From NCBI GenBank assembly GCA_949825065.1, contig OX463862.1, positions 14,379,592 to 14,443,591 of the forward strand: a DNA stretch of 64,000 nucleotides, written 5' to 3'. The notes below the pieces were generated by a model that saw only the letters and a list, made by a program, of their open reading frames with translations, ran no database searches and was not told the origin of the DNA. This DNA is from Odontocerum albicorne (lineage: Eukaryota > Arthropoda > Insecta > Trichoptera > Odontoceridae). The translations under genes and the position numbers were made by a program. Of the stretch, positions 42,449-53,179 are shown piece by piece (position 1 is the first letter of the stretch; each line of letters opens with the position of its first letter).

Positions 42449-42862
42449 ATTTATTTATTTGTTTAACACTTTTATTGCAAATACAATCTGGCGGGCTTAT
42501 TTCCAGGCGGCAATCTCTTCCAACCAACCAGACAAAAGTAAATGAAGTAAGTTACGTGGTCGCATAAATCATTCAAATGACTATCCATCCCCACGAAATC
42601 CATAAACATATACGTGCCCACGAACCCCACAAAGATGGACAATCATCCGAACATTCTTTTTCATATCAAGTGAGATATCATCAATCAAAACGAAAGGAAG
42701 GGATGGTGGAGAGGAAAGGAAAAGAAAAATCAGGAATGAAACACATTATTTTACTGACTAGAAATTAAGAGTTTTTTCAGTCGCTTCTTAAAGCATGCCA
42801 AGGACGAAGCGAGTCATATATTGGTTTGTAACTGATTCCAGAGTTTCACTGCATGGGTAGTA
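42449..42862 (-). mobile_element. LINE-A5, 5' truncated
   Basis: Minus strand from the codons for HAVKLWNQLQTNI to TCTGGTTGGTTGGAAGAGAT, GCCGCCTGGAAATAAGCCCG and the (AAAT)n end. It sits at the SINE-B point where other copies read TCATATCTATTC. Confidence 0.8.
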
Positions 42863-43014
42863 CAGATAGGAAATGCAACATTTTGCTAGGCAGAGTGTTA
42901 CATAGCGCAATTTATGTGTTGCTTACTAGCGCTATAAACAAATAAGATAAGCAGCAAATAAGCTACACAAAAACATAAATTCACATGTTAAAGGATCTTA
43001 AAAAATATATCCGT

Positions 43015-43230
43015 CGTCGTTTCGGGGTTTCGTAATCGAGGATCCCCTTATAATTCCAACGTCAATTCTATTGGAAGGCAAAGCTGTGTCGTGGAGTTTT
43101 TTGTTTCTTTTTAAGTGAGTGAGCCGTTACACACCAGCAAATTCACCTGCCCCACTACTGTACTCAATCTGATGGCAGACCGAAGGGAGACGCTCGGAGA
43201 ACACCGATATTTGTTTTTTTTTAAAGAATA
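43015..43230 (-). mobile_element. SINE-B body scrap
   Basis: Minus strand: GGTGTTCTCCGAGCGTCTCC, GTCTGCCATCAGATTGAGTA, GAATTTGCTGGTGTGTAACG, GGATCCTCGATTACG. Matches 4490-4690 and 58200-58370. Head missing. Confidence 0.55.
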
Positions 43231-43238
43231 GATTTTAC

Positions 43239-43655
43239 ATCGTCCTTTACTGTCCATGCAGTGAGACTCTGGAATCAGTTACAAACTAATGTTAAACTCG
43301 CTCCGCCCTTGGCATGCTTTAAGAAGCGACTGATTTTTTTTAAATTTATAGTCAGTAATATAATGTGTTTCATTCCTGATGTTTATATCCTCTCCGTAAT
43401 CCATTCCATTTATTTTGATTGATGATATCTCACTTTATATGAAAGGGAATGCTCGGATGATTGTCCGTCTTTGTGGGGTTTATGGGCGTATGTATACTCA
43501 AGTATATATTCATGGATTTCGTGGGGATGGATAGTCATTTGAAGTTTTTTTTTGCTTTATTTACTTTTGTCTAGTTGGTTGGAAGAGATTGCCACCTGGC
43601 AACTAGCCCGACAAATTATATTTGAATAAAAGTGTAAAATAAATTAATAAATAAA
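43239..43655 (+). mobile_element. LINE-A6, 5' truncated
   Basis: Codons for SSFTVHAVRLWNQLQTNV, LGMLXEATD; UTR with TCTAGTTGGTTGGAAGAGAT, GCCACCTGGCAACTAGCCCG and a degraded AATAAATTAATAAATAAA end. Confidence 0.8.
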
Positions 43656-43661
43656 GATATT

Positions 43662-43780
43662 AAAGAGGTCTGAAGTGGAAACAAGGAATCCTTTTTAAAA
43701 AATATGGATTCCAACGGGAATCGAACTCACAGCCTCCGGGCTAGGAAACAAGCATCTCATTAACTAGGCCACGGAAGAAG
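43662..43780 (-). mobile_element. SINE-A, tail missing
   Basis: Minus strand head CTTCCGTGGCCTAGTTAATG, AGATGCTTGTTTCCTAGCCC, box B-like GAGTTCGATTCCCG. Confidence 0.6.
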
Positions 43781-43784
43781 TTTA

Positions 43785-44105
43785 ACATAAATAAAATATA
43801 ATAATATGGTATAAGGATTCAAAATAAGTGAATACATTAAATGGAATTTATAAAAATTCGTTACCAATTTAAAATTGTTAAAGTTTTATATTTTGTATTG
43901 TTAAGCAATAAAAGGTTTAATTAATGTTTTATTTTAAAGCAGTCATAAGCGCACTTGACTCATTTCAAGTGCGCGAAAAATTCGCGGTAAAATGTTGATA
44001 ATGAAATGCCGCTCTTGACAAGCGAGCACAATAACATACAACACAGACGGGCAGAACACGCGCGGAATACAGTCATACCCCAGAGACGCGTCACCTTACA
44101 TTCTA
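43785..44105. other. unassigned; one small hairpin
   Basis: Hairpin GCGCACTTGA ... TCAAGTGCGC at about 43949-43975. 43940-44095 is less A+T-rich than its neighbours. No coding frame. Confidence 0.35.
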
Positions 44106-44108
44106 AAC

Positions 44109-44446
44109 CAGTGGTCTTCTAACAGTTTCGGAACCCTGCGTTTCAAATATTATTTCTTTGGAACCCTAACACAAAAAAAGCGCGACAGATTTTTTAATTT
44201 CAAAGTCAAACGTTTAAAAATGAAAATTTATGTTGTCTTATTTACGATTGAATTTAGTTTAAATCAAAATTCAAAAAGAGTACAAGCTAAACAGTATAAA
44301 TTAATTATAATATCCTTGTTCGTCGTATTGAACGTATTGAATATCTAATGTATAAAGCTTTATAATAATCTAAATTTTTATGGAGAACTTGCTAAACTCT
44401 TAAAAAAGTTCCACGGAATACATTGGAATTCAGTTTGAATACCACT
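44109..44446. mobile_element. hAT-like MITE (probable)
   Basis: Left CAGTGGTCTTCTAACAGTTT then CGGAACCC; right, complemented, TAGTGGTATTCAAACTGAAT then TCCGTGGAAC. CAGTGGTTCTCAAAC-type ends followed by GGAACCC are common in hAT elements. No clear 8-bp duplication seen. Confidence 0.5.
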
Positions 44447-44449
44447 ATT

Positions 44450-44865
44450 CCAGAAGAATAGTTTCGATGAAAATATCTTTAGGGCGAAATACTAAACTGT
44501 GGTTTTAGACATGGAGTGACTTTCTCACATGTTTTATAGTTCAAGGTTAATGAATGAATTATTGATGTTCAAATATATGAATGAATGGTCATTGGTATGT
44601 GAATGAATGATAGATTCAGATGTAGATAAGAAGTTATTGGGTATAATGTTTATGTGGTTTGTCAATTATATAGTTTGACAGATCCCGTTTGCTTTTAATT
44701 GGCATGTACTTATATTTTCATATACTGTATTTGAAACATCGATATATTGCAGAAGCTTTATTTACATGTCCTGTAATTTCATTACATATGTCATTGTGGC
44801 TTTTAATAAACCACTCCATGGTACATAAAATACATAACTTGTTCATTTGTTGTTTATTATTAGCT
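44450..44865. other. unassigned stretch
   Basis: No feature recognised. Confidence 0.3.
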
Positions 44866-44869
44866 GGCA

Positions 44870-45625
44870 TCTCACAGAACAATAATATTTATTACTAGGA
44901 GGTATCGCACAGAACGAAATAATTTATTACTAGCTGGTATCGCACATAACGATGTTATTTATTATACGAGTATCAAAGAATTTTTTTGTTTATTACTAGC
45001 TAATGTATCAAGAACAATGTTATTTATTACTAGCTGGTATCGAATAGAAAGATGTTGTTTATTACTAGCTAGCATTTCATAGAACAATGTTAATTATTAC
45101 TAGCTGGTATCACAAAAAACGATGTTGTTTATTAGTAGCTGGCATCTCACAGAATAGTGTTGTTTATTACCAGTTAACATCTCACAGAAAAATGTTATTT
45201 ATTACTAGCTGGTATCGCACAGATCAATTTTGTTTATTTCCAGCTGGCATCTCACAGAACAACGATGTTGTTTTTTTACTAGCTGGTATCCTACAGAACA
45301 ATGTTATTTATCACTAGCTGGTATCGTAGAGAACGATGCTGTTTATTACTAGCTGGCACTCACAGAACAATGTTATTTATCACTAGCTGGTATCGCAGAG
45401 AATAATGTTATTTATTACTAGCAGGTATCGCACAGAATAATGTTATTTATTACTAGCAGGTATCGCACAGAACGATGTTGTTTATTACTAACTGACATCT
45501 CACAGAATAGTGTTGTTTATTACTAGCTAACATCACACAGAACAATGTTATTTATTACTATTGTAGCTTGTATCGCACAGATCAATGTTGTTTATTTCCA
45601 GCGGGCATATCACAGAACAATGAAA
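44870..45625 (+). repeat. ~36-bp tandem array
   Basis: About 20 units near TTATTACTAGCTGGTATCGC + ACAGAACAATGTTATT, much more diverged than the 63-bp array, with one TTGTAGCT insertion and a TACGAGTA in one unit (44965). Confidence 0.9.
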
Positions 45626-45639
45626 GATTGAAGCAATTT

Positions 45640-46255
45640 AAGGAATTCTGCAATTTGAGTAGTTTCTCAGATAATGTAACACTGATATTGAACGAGGTGT
45701 GGCGACAGGAAACAATGTTAATGGGGCACTAAAACATACTCATATGTACTCGAACCGGAGAGATTCAAAATTTGCTAAGATGGCAACAGTTCTATTATAG
45801 TATCAACTTCGATGCATAGAAGGGAGACATGGACTTGGAAAAGGCTGAAAGCAGCTGAATAAATGCTGTAAATATTTGTTTACTGAGAAGAACACATGAT
45901 GTGACAATGTATAACAGAATACGGAAAATAAGGTATGAGGGATGAATGTGACTTTAATGCTGATATATTGAGTAAGATGTAAATGAGAACTCTGAGATGG
46001 TGTGTGCATGTAGAACGAATTAATGAAAAAAGACGAACAAAACCAATAATAGTGCAATTGTTAGTATAAAATGTGTTAGAGGAAGACATGAGGATGATGA
46101 TCGAATCATCTTAATGCTATTTTTTAAAAAGGAAACGCAAGAAGTCAAAGAAATTGTAGAAATTGTATGAAAAGGTATATGGCTGTAGAATAGGCGATAT
46201 GTGTGTCGTAATAGAAAAGTCTAATCCCAACAGAGAAACGGCATGATGTTATATA
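45640..46255 (+). pseudogene. LINE-D C-terminal region
   Basis: Pieces in order: GNNVNGALKH-like, RCIEGRHGLGKG, EKNT stop, RIRK-GMRDECDFNADILSK, LRWCVHVERINEKR-TKPI, KCVRGRHEDDDRII, NRRNCMKRYMAVE. Stops and frameshifts throughout. Shadows exist on the minus strand. Confidence 0.7.
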
Positions 46256-46259
46256 TCGT

Positions 46260-46620
46260 GACTCATGACCACAAAGAGCCGAAACTCAGAAGCGACGTAA
46301 CTGAAATGCAAAGCGCCGTATGTCGAAGTTTGCCTATAATATGTTATATGTGTACGTGTCTAACGTGGGTATATCAGTACATAATGTGGATATATTTCAG
46401 CGTGTCCGTCAAACTTAATACACCTGCTTACCAACATCGTATTAGTGCGTTCGTCTTGACGACTAACAACTGCTTCTCAACTTTTTTGAAAATGCCTCGC
46501 GCTAAATAAAATTTTACTTTAGTGTTTATTTTAAACTATTTAGAATTTTAAACGTTTTTCGAACATTTTTATTCTTTTTAATACGCAATCCGCCCAAACT
46601 AGGATGATTTGTGCCAAAAT
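46260..46620. other. unassigned stretch
   Basis: A plus frame of 88 codons (46243-46509) is not recognised and starts inside LINE-D. Confidence 0.3.
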
Positions 46621-46625
46621 ATATG

Positions 46626-46775
46626 AGTTAAAGAGCATTATAAAAGAGTTAAATATATGAGTCATAATTAAAGAGTCAAATATATGAGTCATAATTAAAT
46701 AGTCAAATATATGAGTCAAAATTAAAGAGTTAAATATATGAGTCATAATTAAAGAGTTAAATATAGAATCGCAAA
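46626..46775 (+). repeat. ~27-bp tandem repeat
   Basis: Five units near AGAGTTAAATATATGAGTCA + TAATTAA. Confidence 0.85.
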
Positions 46776-46779
46776 TTAC

Positions 46780-47190
46780 AGTTAACACGAAAAAGTAATT
46801 CAACGATAAAGTATTGTACTTGTTTGAGAATCGCCGAAAGATCTTGAATGCAAATTTACATACAAAATTATAAGGTGCTCGGTCATTATCTTTAAGAAGC
46901 GCTCTCCGTCCCGGCTTCGTGGTACATTTTTCAGCGGATTCCTCGGAGATTATATTGTACATTCTTTACGATTTTGGACCGCTACGGAGATGGTTATGAT
47001 GAAGAGTATGGTGCTTTGCGGTCGTGCGGGGAGTTTATGTAGACAGGATCAAATGGATGGACACTCTTTTCGGATAGGACCCATTTACCCTGTCAGGGTT
47101 TTTTTTAGTGATTGATGTTTTTTTTAAAAGTGGATAAAAGCTAATCTTTTTTCTTTTATGTTTGGTGTCTATTTTTTTTGCTATTCATTT
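46780..47190. other. unassigned stretch
   Basis: No feature recognised. The 140-codon minus frame (46540-46962) gets much of its length from the 27-bp repeat. Confidence 0.3.
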
Positions 47191-47195
47191 TCGAT

Positions 47196-47280
47196 CCCTG
47201 TGAGTCAGTTAGTACGACACTTGTCTTCTTACTGGGAGCTTCTGGTTCGAATCCCGACGGTACCCAAAAAACCGGAAAAT
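47196..47280 (+). mobile_element. SINE-A head
   Basis: GTGAGTCAGTTAGTACGACA, CTTGTCTTCTTACTGGGAGC, box B-like GGTTCGAATCCCG. Body and tail missing. Confidence 0.5.
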
Positions 47281-47451
47281 ATTTCTTATTATATCATAAT
47301 ATTAGCTTAATTGTGATTTAATAGCTTTTTGAGTATTTCTAAAGCTGCGCACAATATTCCATTTAATTAACACTATTTTTTATTGGTTAAACTTGACAAT
47401 AGTGTCTTTTTCTACGTGTTTCTAAGTAATTTTGAAGTGTTCATTTTGCTA

Positions 47452-47905
47452 TTGCAAGTCTTTATACTCGTATAATATTATTATTGCAACAGTCTATATA
47501 CTCGTATAATATTATTATTGCAACAGTCTATATACTCGTATAATATTATTATTGCAACAGTCTATATACTCGTATACTATTATTATTGCAACAGTTTATA
47601 TACTCGTATAATATTATTATTGCAACAGTCTATATACTCGTATAATATTATTATTGCAACAGTCTATATACTCGTATAATATTATTATTGCAACAGTCTA
47701 TATACCCGTATAATATTATTATTGCGAAAGTCTATATACTCGTATAATATTATTATTGCAACAGTTTATATATGTTACTTGTATAATATTATTATTGCAA
47801 CAGTCTATATACTCGTATAATATTATTATTGCAACAGTCTATATACTCGTATAATATTATTATTGCAACAGTCTGTACCTATATACTCGTATAATATTAT
47901 TATTG
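47452..47905 (+). repeat. 34-bp array, about 13 copies
   Basis: Unit GCAACAGTCTATATACTCGT + ATAATATTATTATT. Nearly identical; one unit has TACCCGTA, one TATGTTACTTGTA, the last a CTGTACCTATA insertion. Each unit carries TACTCGTA. Confidence 0.95.
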
Positions 47906-48099
47906 CGTAATATTTAATAAATTGGTGATCTTTATTTTTGGTTAATATTCGTTTTCTCCAGTAAATGTTCAATAAGATCGATTTTCGTTTGCCTCAAAGT
48001 ATTAGAAATACGGGTGGTATGTGCAGCTTTAGAAAACATTCGAAGATAATCCTTTAAGTCTTATCAAAATCTATACGTCCTCAGTAAGATACAGACCAA

Positions 48100-48170
48100 A
48101 GCCTAGTTTACTGGGGACATGGCAAATAAAAGGCAACAAACCCAGATCCATAGAAATTATGCGTTCACAT
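48100..48170 (-). repeat. dispersed repeat shared with 10614-10680
   Basis: Minus strand: TATGGATCTGGGTTTGTTGC, then CCATGTCCCCAGTAAACTAG, GCTTTGGTCTGTATCTTACT. The plus strand at 10614-10680 reads the same with changes. Class unknown. Confidence 0.55.
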
Positions 48171-48364
48171 TAAATTACTTGTTGTTTTTTTCACAAACTA
48201 TATATGCAGACAGTATCTTGTTATATATAAATAAAATAAAATAAATTAATTGATATGAACACTTAACACACATTCTACACTCCACCTAAAGCCGAATATG
48301 CTACCAACGCATATCGAAAGATCTAAAAAGGTTTCTTTGCAATTCGTCTTCCGTTGGCAGCAAG

Positions 48365-48510
48365 GTGTACAACTGCGCGGTAACGCGCTGTGCTACTCCC
48401 CTCGGATGACACAAGTAATTTTTCCGCCTAGTATCCGGGGATATAAGGATACGTATGACTTCAGTCATATCTATTCTTCCAAAAAAATAACATACCGGTG
48501 ATTTCCAATT
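48365..48510 (+). mobile_element. SINE-B head
   Basis: AGGTGTACAACTGCGCGGTA, with the box B region deleted, then GTGCTACTCCCCTCGGATGA, GCCTAGTATCCGGGGATATA, ATGACTTCAGTCATATCTAT, TCTTCC and a short A-run. Confidence 0.6.
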
Positions 48511-48523
48511 TATGATACATGCA

Positions 48524-48950
48524 TAAAGGATCTTTCAAATTGAGCGTTTTTTTTATTCTTGAATAAAACCCAGATGACGTCGCGAACTTATCTGGGTCTT
48601 GTGACATTTGAGAAGTGTAATGTATGACATTTATAAAACTGGAGTCGTATAAAATACAACAACGCGTTCAAATTGTTGACTTATTTTATGTATTGTAATC
48701 TCCGGAAACGGTGATGTTAATTGACCACCAAGATCATATGATCTGACACCGTTGGACTATTTTCTCTGGGGCTATGTGAAAAACCAGGTCTATAAGAATT
48801 ACCCCCAATCAATTCCTGAGCTGAAGGACGAAATTATTCGCGTTATTGGTGAGTTAAAACCGCAATTATGACAAAATGTTGTCGATTTTTTTTACAAAAG
48901 AGTGGATATCTGTGGAGCTGCAAGAGGTGGACATTTGAAAGACCTTTTAT
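48524..48950 (+). mobile_element. internally deleted Tc1/mariner-superfamily element, 3' shortened
   Basis: Starts TAAAGGATCTTTCAAATTGA; codons for NGDVN.PPRSYDLTPLDYFL, WGYVKNQVYKNYPQSIPELK, DEIIRVIGELKPQL stop; then an abrupt jump from GGTGGACATTT to GAAAGACCTTTTA. About 130 bases shorter than the other copies. Confidence 0.8.
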
Positions 48951-48959
48951 AACATGTAC

Positions 48960-49630
48960 TGATAAGAATCACATTTTTCCATGTGTTACATTGCATTTCC
49001 ACTGCATCTGATTGAAGATAGATATCTGCTTTGCGACTCTGTCTCAATGCTCCATTGAGATCTCATTTCACCTGTTTGTATTGTTACAAGTTGAAATATT
49101 GACTCAAATATAAAAATAGAGTAAATAATTAGTACAAAAACATTAGATCCATAAAAAAAGCACCTTTTGTTCCGAGATAACCCTCTGATCTCCGTGAAAG
49201 CGCTTTATAATGATGATTAAGGAGGGGACGGTCTTAACCCTTCGCTGCCCAGGCTATGCTTAAAATACTTATTTATTAGTGGGGTTAAAAATGTACTTTC
49301 AACCTTTAAGTAGTTACTTAACGGTTATTAAAAAGCACAAACCCTAAATTCTTCTTTTTTTATCAAAATCAACAAATTTTATTTTCAAATCCTTTTTTAC
49401 TATATAGGTTAAAGTTAGAAATACGAGTACATAAGAAAAAAAAATCTAACACAGCAATGCAAATTAGATGTCGTTTATTCAGCATTAAACAAACTAGGCA
49501 ATTGCCTGTATCTTGTTACGTATCAATATTTTGGTTTTAATATTTATTATTATGTTGCGATTCAAATTGTAATATAGTTTTATCTTATTTTAAATCATTT
49601 TCAATAAAACAATAGCGAATTATTCCAAAA
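48960..49630. other. unassigned stretch
   Basis: No feature recognised. TACGAGTA at 49422. Confidence 0.3.
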
Positions 49631-49804
49631 ATATTGGGTGTTAACATAAGTTGTGTCCGTTTTTTTCAAATTTAAATAGAGCACCAAAAGTAAAGCAAAA
49701 TGGTAATGGTTATATGTCATTCGAAAAAAAATTTTATGCTCTACAAGATATTGTGTTTGCTTTTACGTTACACATATTATTTTATTCGATTACAAGCCTT
49801 CAAA

Positions 49805-50026
49805 ATGGAATGTCAAGTAGATGAAAGTGAATATTTTCGACACCTCCTTCTGTTCACGTTCAATCGAGGGAATAAAGCTGCCGAAGCTGTTCGCAATATT
49901 TGCGAAGTGTACGGTGAAGATGCTATGAATTAAAGGACAGCTCGTCGATGGTTTTTGCGTTTCAAATACAGTAATTTCGACCTGAAAGACTTGGAGCGTT
50001 GTACTTCGACGTATACTTCGACGTTC
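49805..50026 (+). pseudogene. mariner transposase N-terminus, left half
   Basis: MECQVDESEYFRHLLLFTFN, RGNKAAEAVRNICEVYGEDA, MN stop RTARRWFLRFKYSNFDLKDL, ER. This is the first HTH (HTH_48-type) of a Mos1-like transposase. It ends at the junction near 50005-50026 (CTTCGACGTATACTTCGACG). Confidence 0.85.
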
Positions 50027-50408
50027 GACAATTGATTTTTGTTGTTTTCACTCAAAACATGTGGAACCCAAGCGCCGAATTTCTGGACTTTTCCCATTAA
50101 TTTAAGATAGCGGTATACAGTCATGTGACTACAATTCATCTGCTCAGCCAATTGAAGGGGATTTTCATGAATAATATAGTTTAGCGATCCTCATCGAAGT
50201 CCACTGGTCGTCCGGGACGCTCCATGTCTTTCAGGTCGAAATTACCGTCTTTGAAACGCAAAAACCATCGAGCGGTCCTTTCATTCATAGTATCTTCACC
50301 GTAAACTTCGCAAATATCGCGAGCAGATTTGGCAGCTTCATTCCCTCGATTGAACGCGAACAGAAGGAGGTGTCGAAAATGCTCACTTTCGTCTACTTGA
50401 TGTTCCAT
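50010..50408 (-). pseudogene. mariner transposase N-terminus, right half
   Basis: MEHQVDESEHFRHLLLFAFN, RGNEAAKSARDICEVYGEDT, MNERTARWFLRFKDGNFDLK, DMERPGRPVDFDEDR stop; after a frame change LAEQMNCSHMTVYRYLKLMG, KVQKFGAWVPHVLSENNKNQ. It covers both HTH motifs and the WVPH linker but stops before the first catalytic D. Confidence 0.88.
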
Positions 50409-50667
50409 TTTGAAGGCTTGTAATCAAATAAAATAATATATGTAACGTAAAAGCCAACACAATATATTGTAGAACAAAAAAATTTCTTTCGAATGACGTT
50501 AAACCTTTACCATTTTGTTTTACTTTTGGTGCACATTTTTTAATTTAAAAAAAAAACGGACAAAACTTATGTTAACACCTAATAAAATAAAATGATTTCA
50601 AAATAAAACTAAACATGAAGCCTTAATAACAAATAAAAGAGAAAAAATAATCAAAATCAAGACATAA

Positions 50668-50905
50668 ATCCCATCACGTTATTTCCTATCGGGGTAGGTA
50701 GAGGACAGTGTGCCAGACTTTCCTATCTCTTCTACATCTATTCACCTCATACAGCTTCTACAATTTATTTTACTTTTCCTTTTTTCAAAATGATATTCAC
50801 TTGATCCAACTATACTCTTATTGCTCTTCCTCTACTACGCTTTCCAGTAATATTTGCATTACATTTTTGTTTGGTATTCTTCAATAGTGAATAATTTTGG
50901 TGTTT
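50668..50905 (-). pseudogene. LINE-D C-terminal scrap
   Basis: Minus strand: KCNANITGKRSRGRAIRV, LDQVNIILKKEK, ...CRSCMR-like, DVEEIGKSGTLSSTYPDRK, compare the LINE-D end. Confidence 0.6.
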
Positions 50906-51064
50906 CTACGTCGGTCACAGTATAAAAACTATTCAAACCAAAACGAAATTTCATCAAAAATAAAGATGCTCTGAAACATGTTTGAATATAGATTTTTTAA
51001 ATTTTTATCTGAATATCATTATTGGTAAGGGATTTAATTTTATTGCCAATTATTATTAGTAATG

Positions 51065-51130
51065 TAAGGAATTCTACAGGGTGTCCCAAAAATGTATAAA
51101 CACTTTGAATGGTTATAAATTCAGTATTTA
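51065..51130 (+). repeat. possible Tc1/mariner-type end
   Basis: ACAGGGTGTCCCAAAAATGT, ATAAACACTTTGAATGG looks like a DNA-transposon terminus of the Tc1/mariner superfamily. No second end found. Confidence 0.3.
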
Positions 51131-51149
51131 TTAAGGTATGTCTAAAATA

Positions 51150-51393
51150 AAAAGTTTTCTTCTACCACGATTTCCACTCACATTTGTACTGTTCTTTTCT
51201 TTTCTGAGTATTTCTTCGTCAATTCGTTCTACATGCCCAAATCATCTCAGAGTGCTCTTCTTCATCTTACTCAACACATCAGCCTTAAGTTCACATTCAT
51301 CCCTTATCACTTCATTCCGTATTCTGTCATACATTGTCGACCCATATATTTTCAATCAACGCATTTCTACAGCACTTTTGCAACCAAATTATG
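51150..51393 (-). pseudogene. LINE-D fragment
   Basis: Minus strand: RNEVIRDECELKADVLSKMK, KSTLRWFGHVERIDEEILRK, EKNSTNVSGNRG. A well preserved block of about 60 codons; the plus frame of 96 codons is a shadow. Confidence 0.75.
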
Positions 51394-51479
51394 AAAAACA
51401 ATTCTTGACGATATCATGTTATTATTGATTTCACGCAATCAATAAATTTAGGAAGGCCCAGTGTTTTATTTCTAAAATA

Positions 51480-51501
51480 AGAAATACTTAATATGATCTT
51501 A
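51480..51501 (+). repeat. 22-bp direct repeat, left copy
   Basis: AGAAATACTTAATATGATCT + TA, exact match to 52702-52723. The pair brackets the SINE-A copy and the 77-bp array. Confidence 0.8.
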
Positions 51502-51564
51502 ATATATCGTCACTTTTTTCTTATTTTTTATTCTTTTTCTCTTTTTTTTTTGTAATATAAACAT

Positions 51565-51716
51565 CTTGTATTTTATTGCCAAGTGGCAATCTCTTCGAAC
51601 CAACCAGAAAGATGTTTTAATGGACCCTAAATGAAAACCAGACTGGAACTCCATTTAAAAAAATCTGGGTTCCAGTGGGGATCGAACCCGCAACCTCCGG
51701 ATCGGCAGGCAAGCTT
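51565..51716 (-). mobile_element. SINE-A, 5' truncated
   Basis: Minus strand: TGCCGATCCGGAGGTTGCGG, GTTCGATCCCCACTGG, CAGTCTGGTTTTCATTTAGG, TTTCTGGTTGGTTCGAAGAG, ATTGCCACTTGGCAATAAAA. Box A has been cut off. Confidence 0.7.
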
Positions 51717-51779
51717 AATTTGGTAGTCGCTATTGACTTTTCATTGGGTTTAAACTGTGAATACGATATTTTTTTTAAT

Positions 51780-52575
51780 TTTTTATCATTATTTTATTAA
51801 ATGCAATTGTGCTTTTCATTCCACATGAATATCAAGCGTGACCTTTATGCTGAACTTATATTTATTAATTTTATTGAATGCAATTATGCTTTTCATTCCA
51901 CATGAATATCAAGAGTGACCTTTATGCTGAACTTATATTTATTAATTTTATTGAATGCAATTATGCTTTTCATTCCACATGAATATCAAGAGTGACCTTT
52001 ATGCTGAACTTATATTTATTAATTTTATTGAATGCAATTATGCTTTTCATTCCACATGAATATCAAGAGTGACCTTTATGCTGAACTTATATTTATTAAT
52101 TTTATTGAATGCAATTATGCTTTTCATTCCACATGAATATCAAGAGTGACCTTTATGCTCAACTTATATTTATTAATTTTATTGAATGCAATTGTGCTTT
52201 TCATTCCACATGAATATCAAGAGTGACCTTTATGCTGAACTTATATTTATTACAATAATTTTATTGAATGCAATTGTGCTTTTCATTCCACATGAATATC
52301 AAGAGTGACCTTTATGCTGAACTTATATTTATTAATTTTATTGAATGCAATTGCGCTTTTCATTCCACATGAATATCAAGCGTGACCTTTATGCTGAACT
52401 TATATTTATTAATTTTATTGAATGCAATTGTGCTTTTAATTCCACATGAATATCAAGAGTGACCTTTATGCTGAACTTATATTTATTAATTTTATTGAAT
52501 GCAACTGTACTTTTCATTCCACATGAATATCAAGAGTGACCTTTATGCTAAACTTATATTTATTAATTTTGCAAC
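51780..52575 (+). repeat. 77-bp satellite, about 10 copies
   Basis: Unit TTAATTTTATTGAATGCAAT, TATGCTTTTCATTCCACATG, AATATCAAGAGTGACCTTTA, TGCTGAACTTATATTTA. Highly uniform; one unit has a TACAA insertion at about 52251. Confidence 0.95.
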
Positions 52576-52699
52576 ATTTTTAATCTGTCAATAATAGTGA
52601 GTTGGAGCACCCTTGAGGAGAGTTTTCTCTTAAAACGGCGATATATAAATTGTCATTTCATTATTATTATTACAAATTAACAATATTTTCTTTCCATAT

Positions 52700-52870
52700 T
52701 CAGAAATACTTAATATGATCTTACTTAATACATCAGGTTTAAATTAATATTCTTCCTTGATCACTTAATTCCGTTTTCTGTCATATATTATCACTGTATG
52801 TATTATTTTAAGTGCACGCATTTCTACAGCTGTATCAAGAGTCCCAATTGTTGCTTTATAATTCAAAAAG
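52700..52870 (-). pseudogene. LINE-D scrap with right copy of the 22-bp repeat
   Basis: Minus strand: TGACAGAAAACGGAATTAAG, TGATCAAGGAAGAATATTAA, TTTAAACCTGATGTATTAAG. The 22-bp repeat is at 52702-52723. Confidence 0.5.
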
Positions 52871-53179
52871 AGGAATAGCTAATTGAGGGTTAGGGTTAAT
52901 GTGGAGTAGGTGTGGTCAGTACGAGATCCTTAGAAAAAGATATTTTATCCTCTCCTGAAGTCGTGACTGTGACTTGTGCCAAGACACAAAAAATGAGATA
53001 TTTATAACCTTTATGTTCCTTAAAAATATGTTACAACCGATTTGAAATCTCTTTAATGTTGCCACGATAATTTATTATCAGCTAATCTGAACCAAAAAGA
53101 AACAAAACAACTAAATACTTAGGTGTATGGAAAAAAAATTGAAACTATCGTTTTCATCTATATCCCTTTTTCATTATAT

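Larger units (their letters stand above)
49634..50582. mobile_element. mariner foldback: two 5' halves head to head
   Basis: Both ends carry the same inverted repeat (TTGGGTGTTAACATAAGTTG at the left; complemented right TTAGGTGTTAACATAAGTTT) with TA borders at 49632-49633 and 50583-50584. Inward from both ends the same order follows: CCAAAAGTAAA-CAAAATGGTAA, TCATTCGAA, CTACAAGATATTGTGTT, CAAGCCTTCAAAATGGA, then the transposase N-terminus. A normal mariner has this only at one end. The arms pair for about 350 bases; the right half runs about 150 bases further into the gene. Confidence 0.88.
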
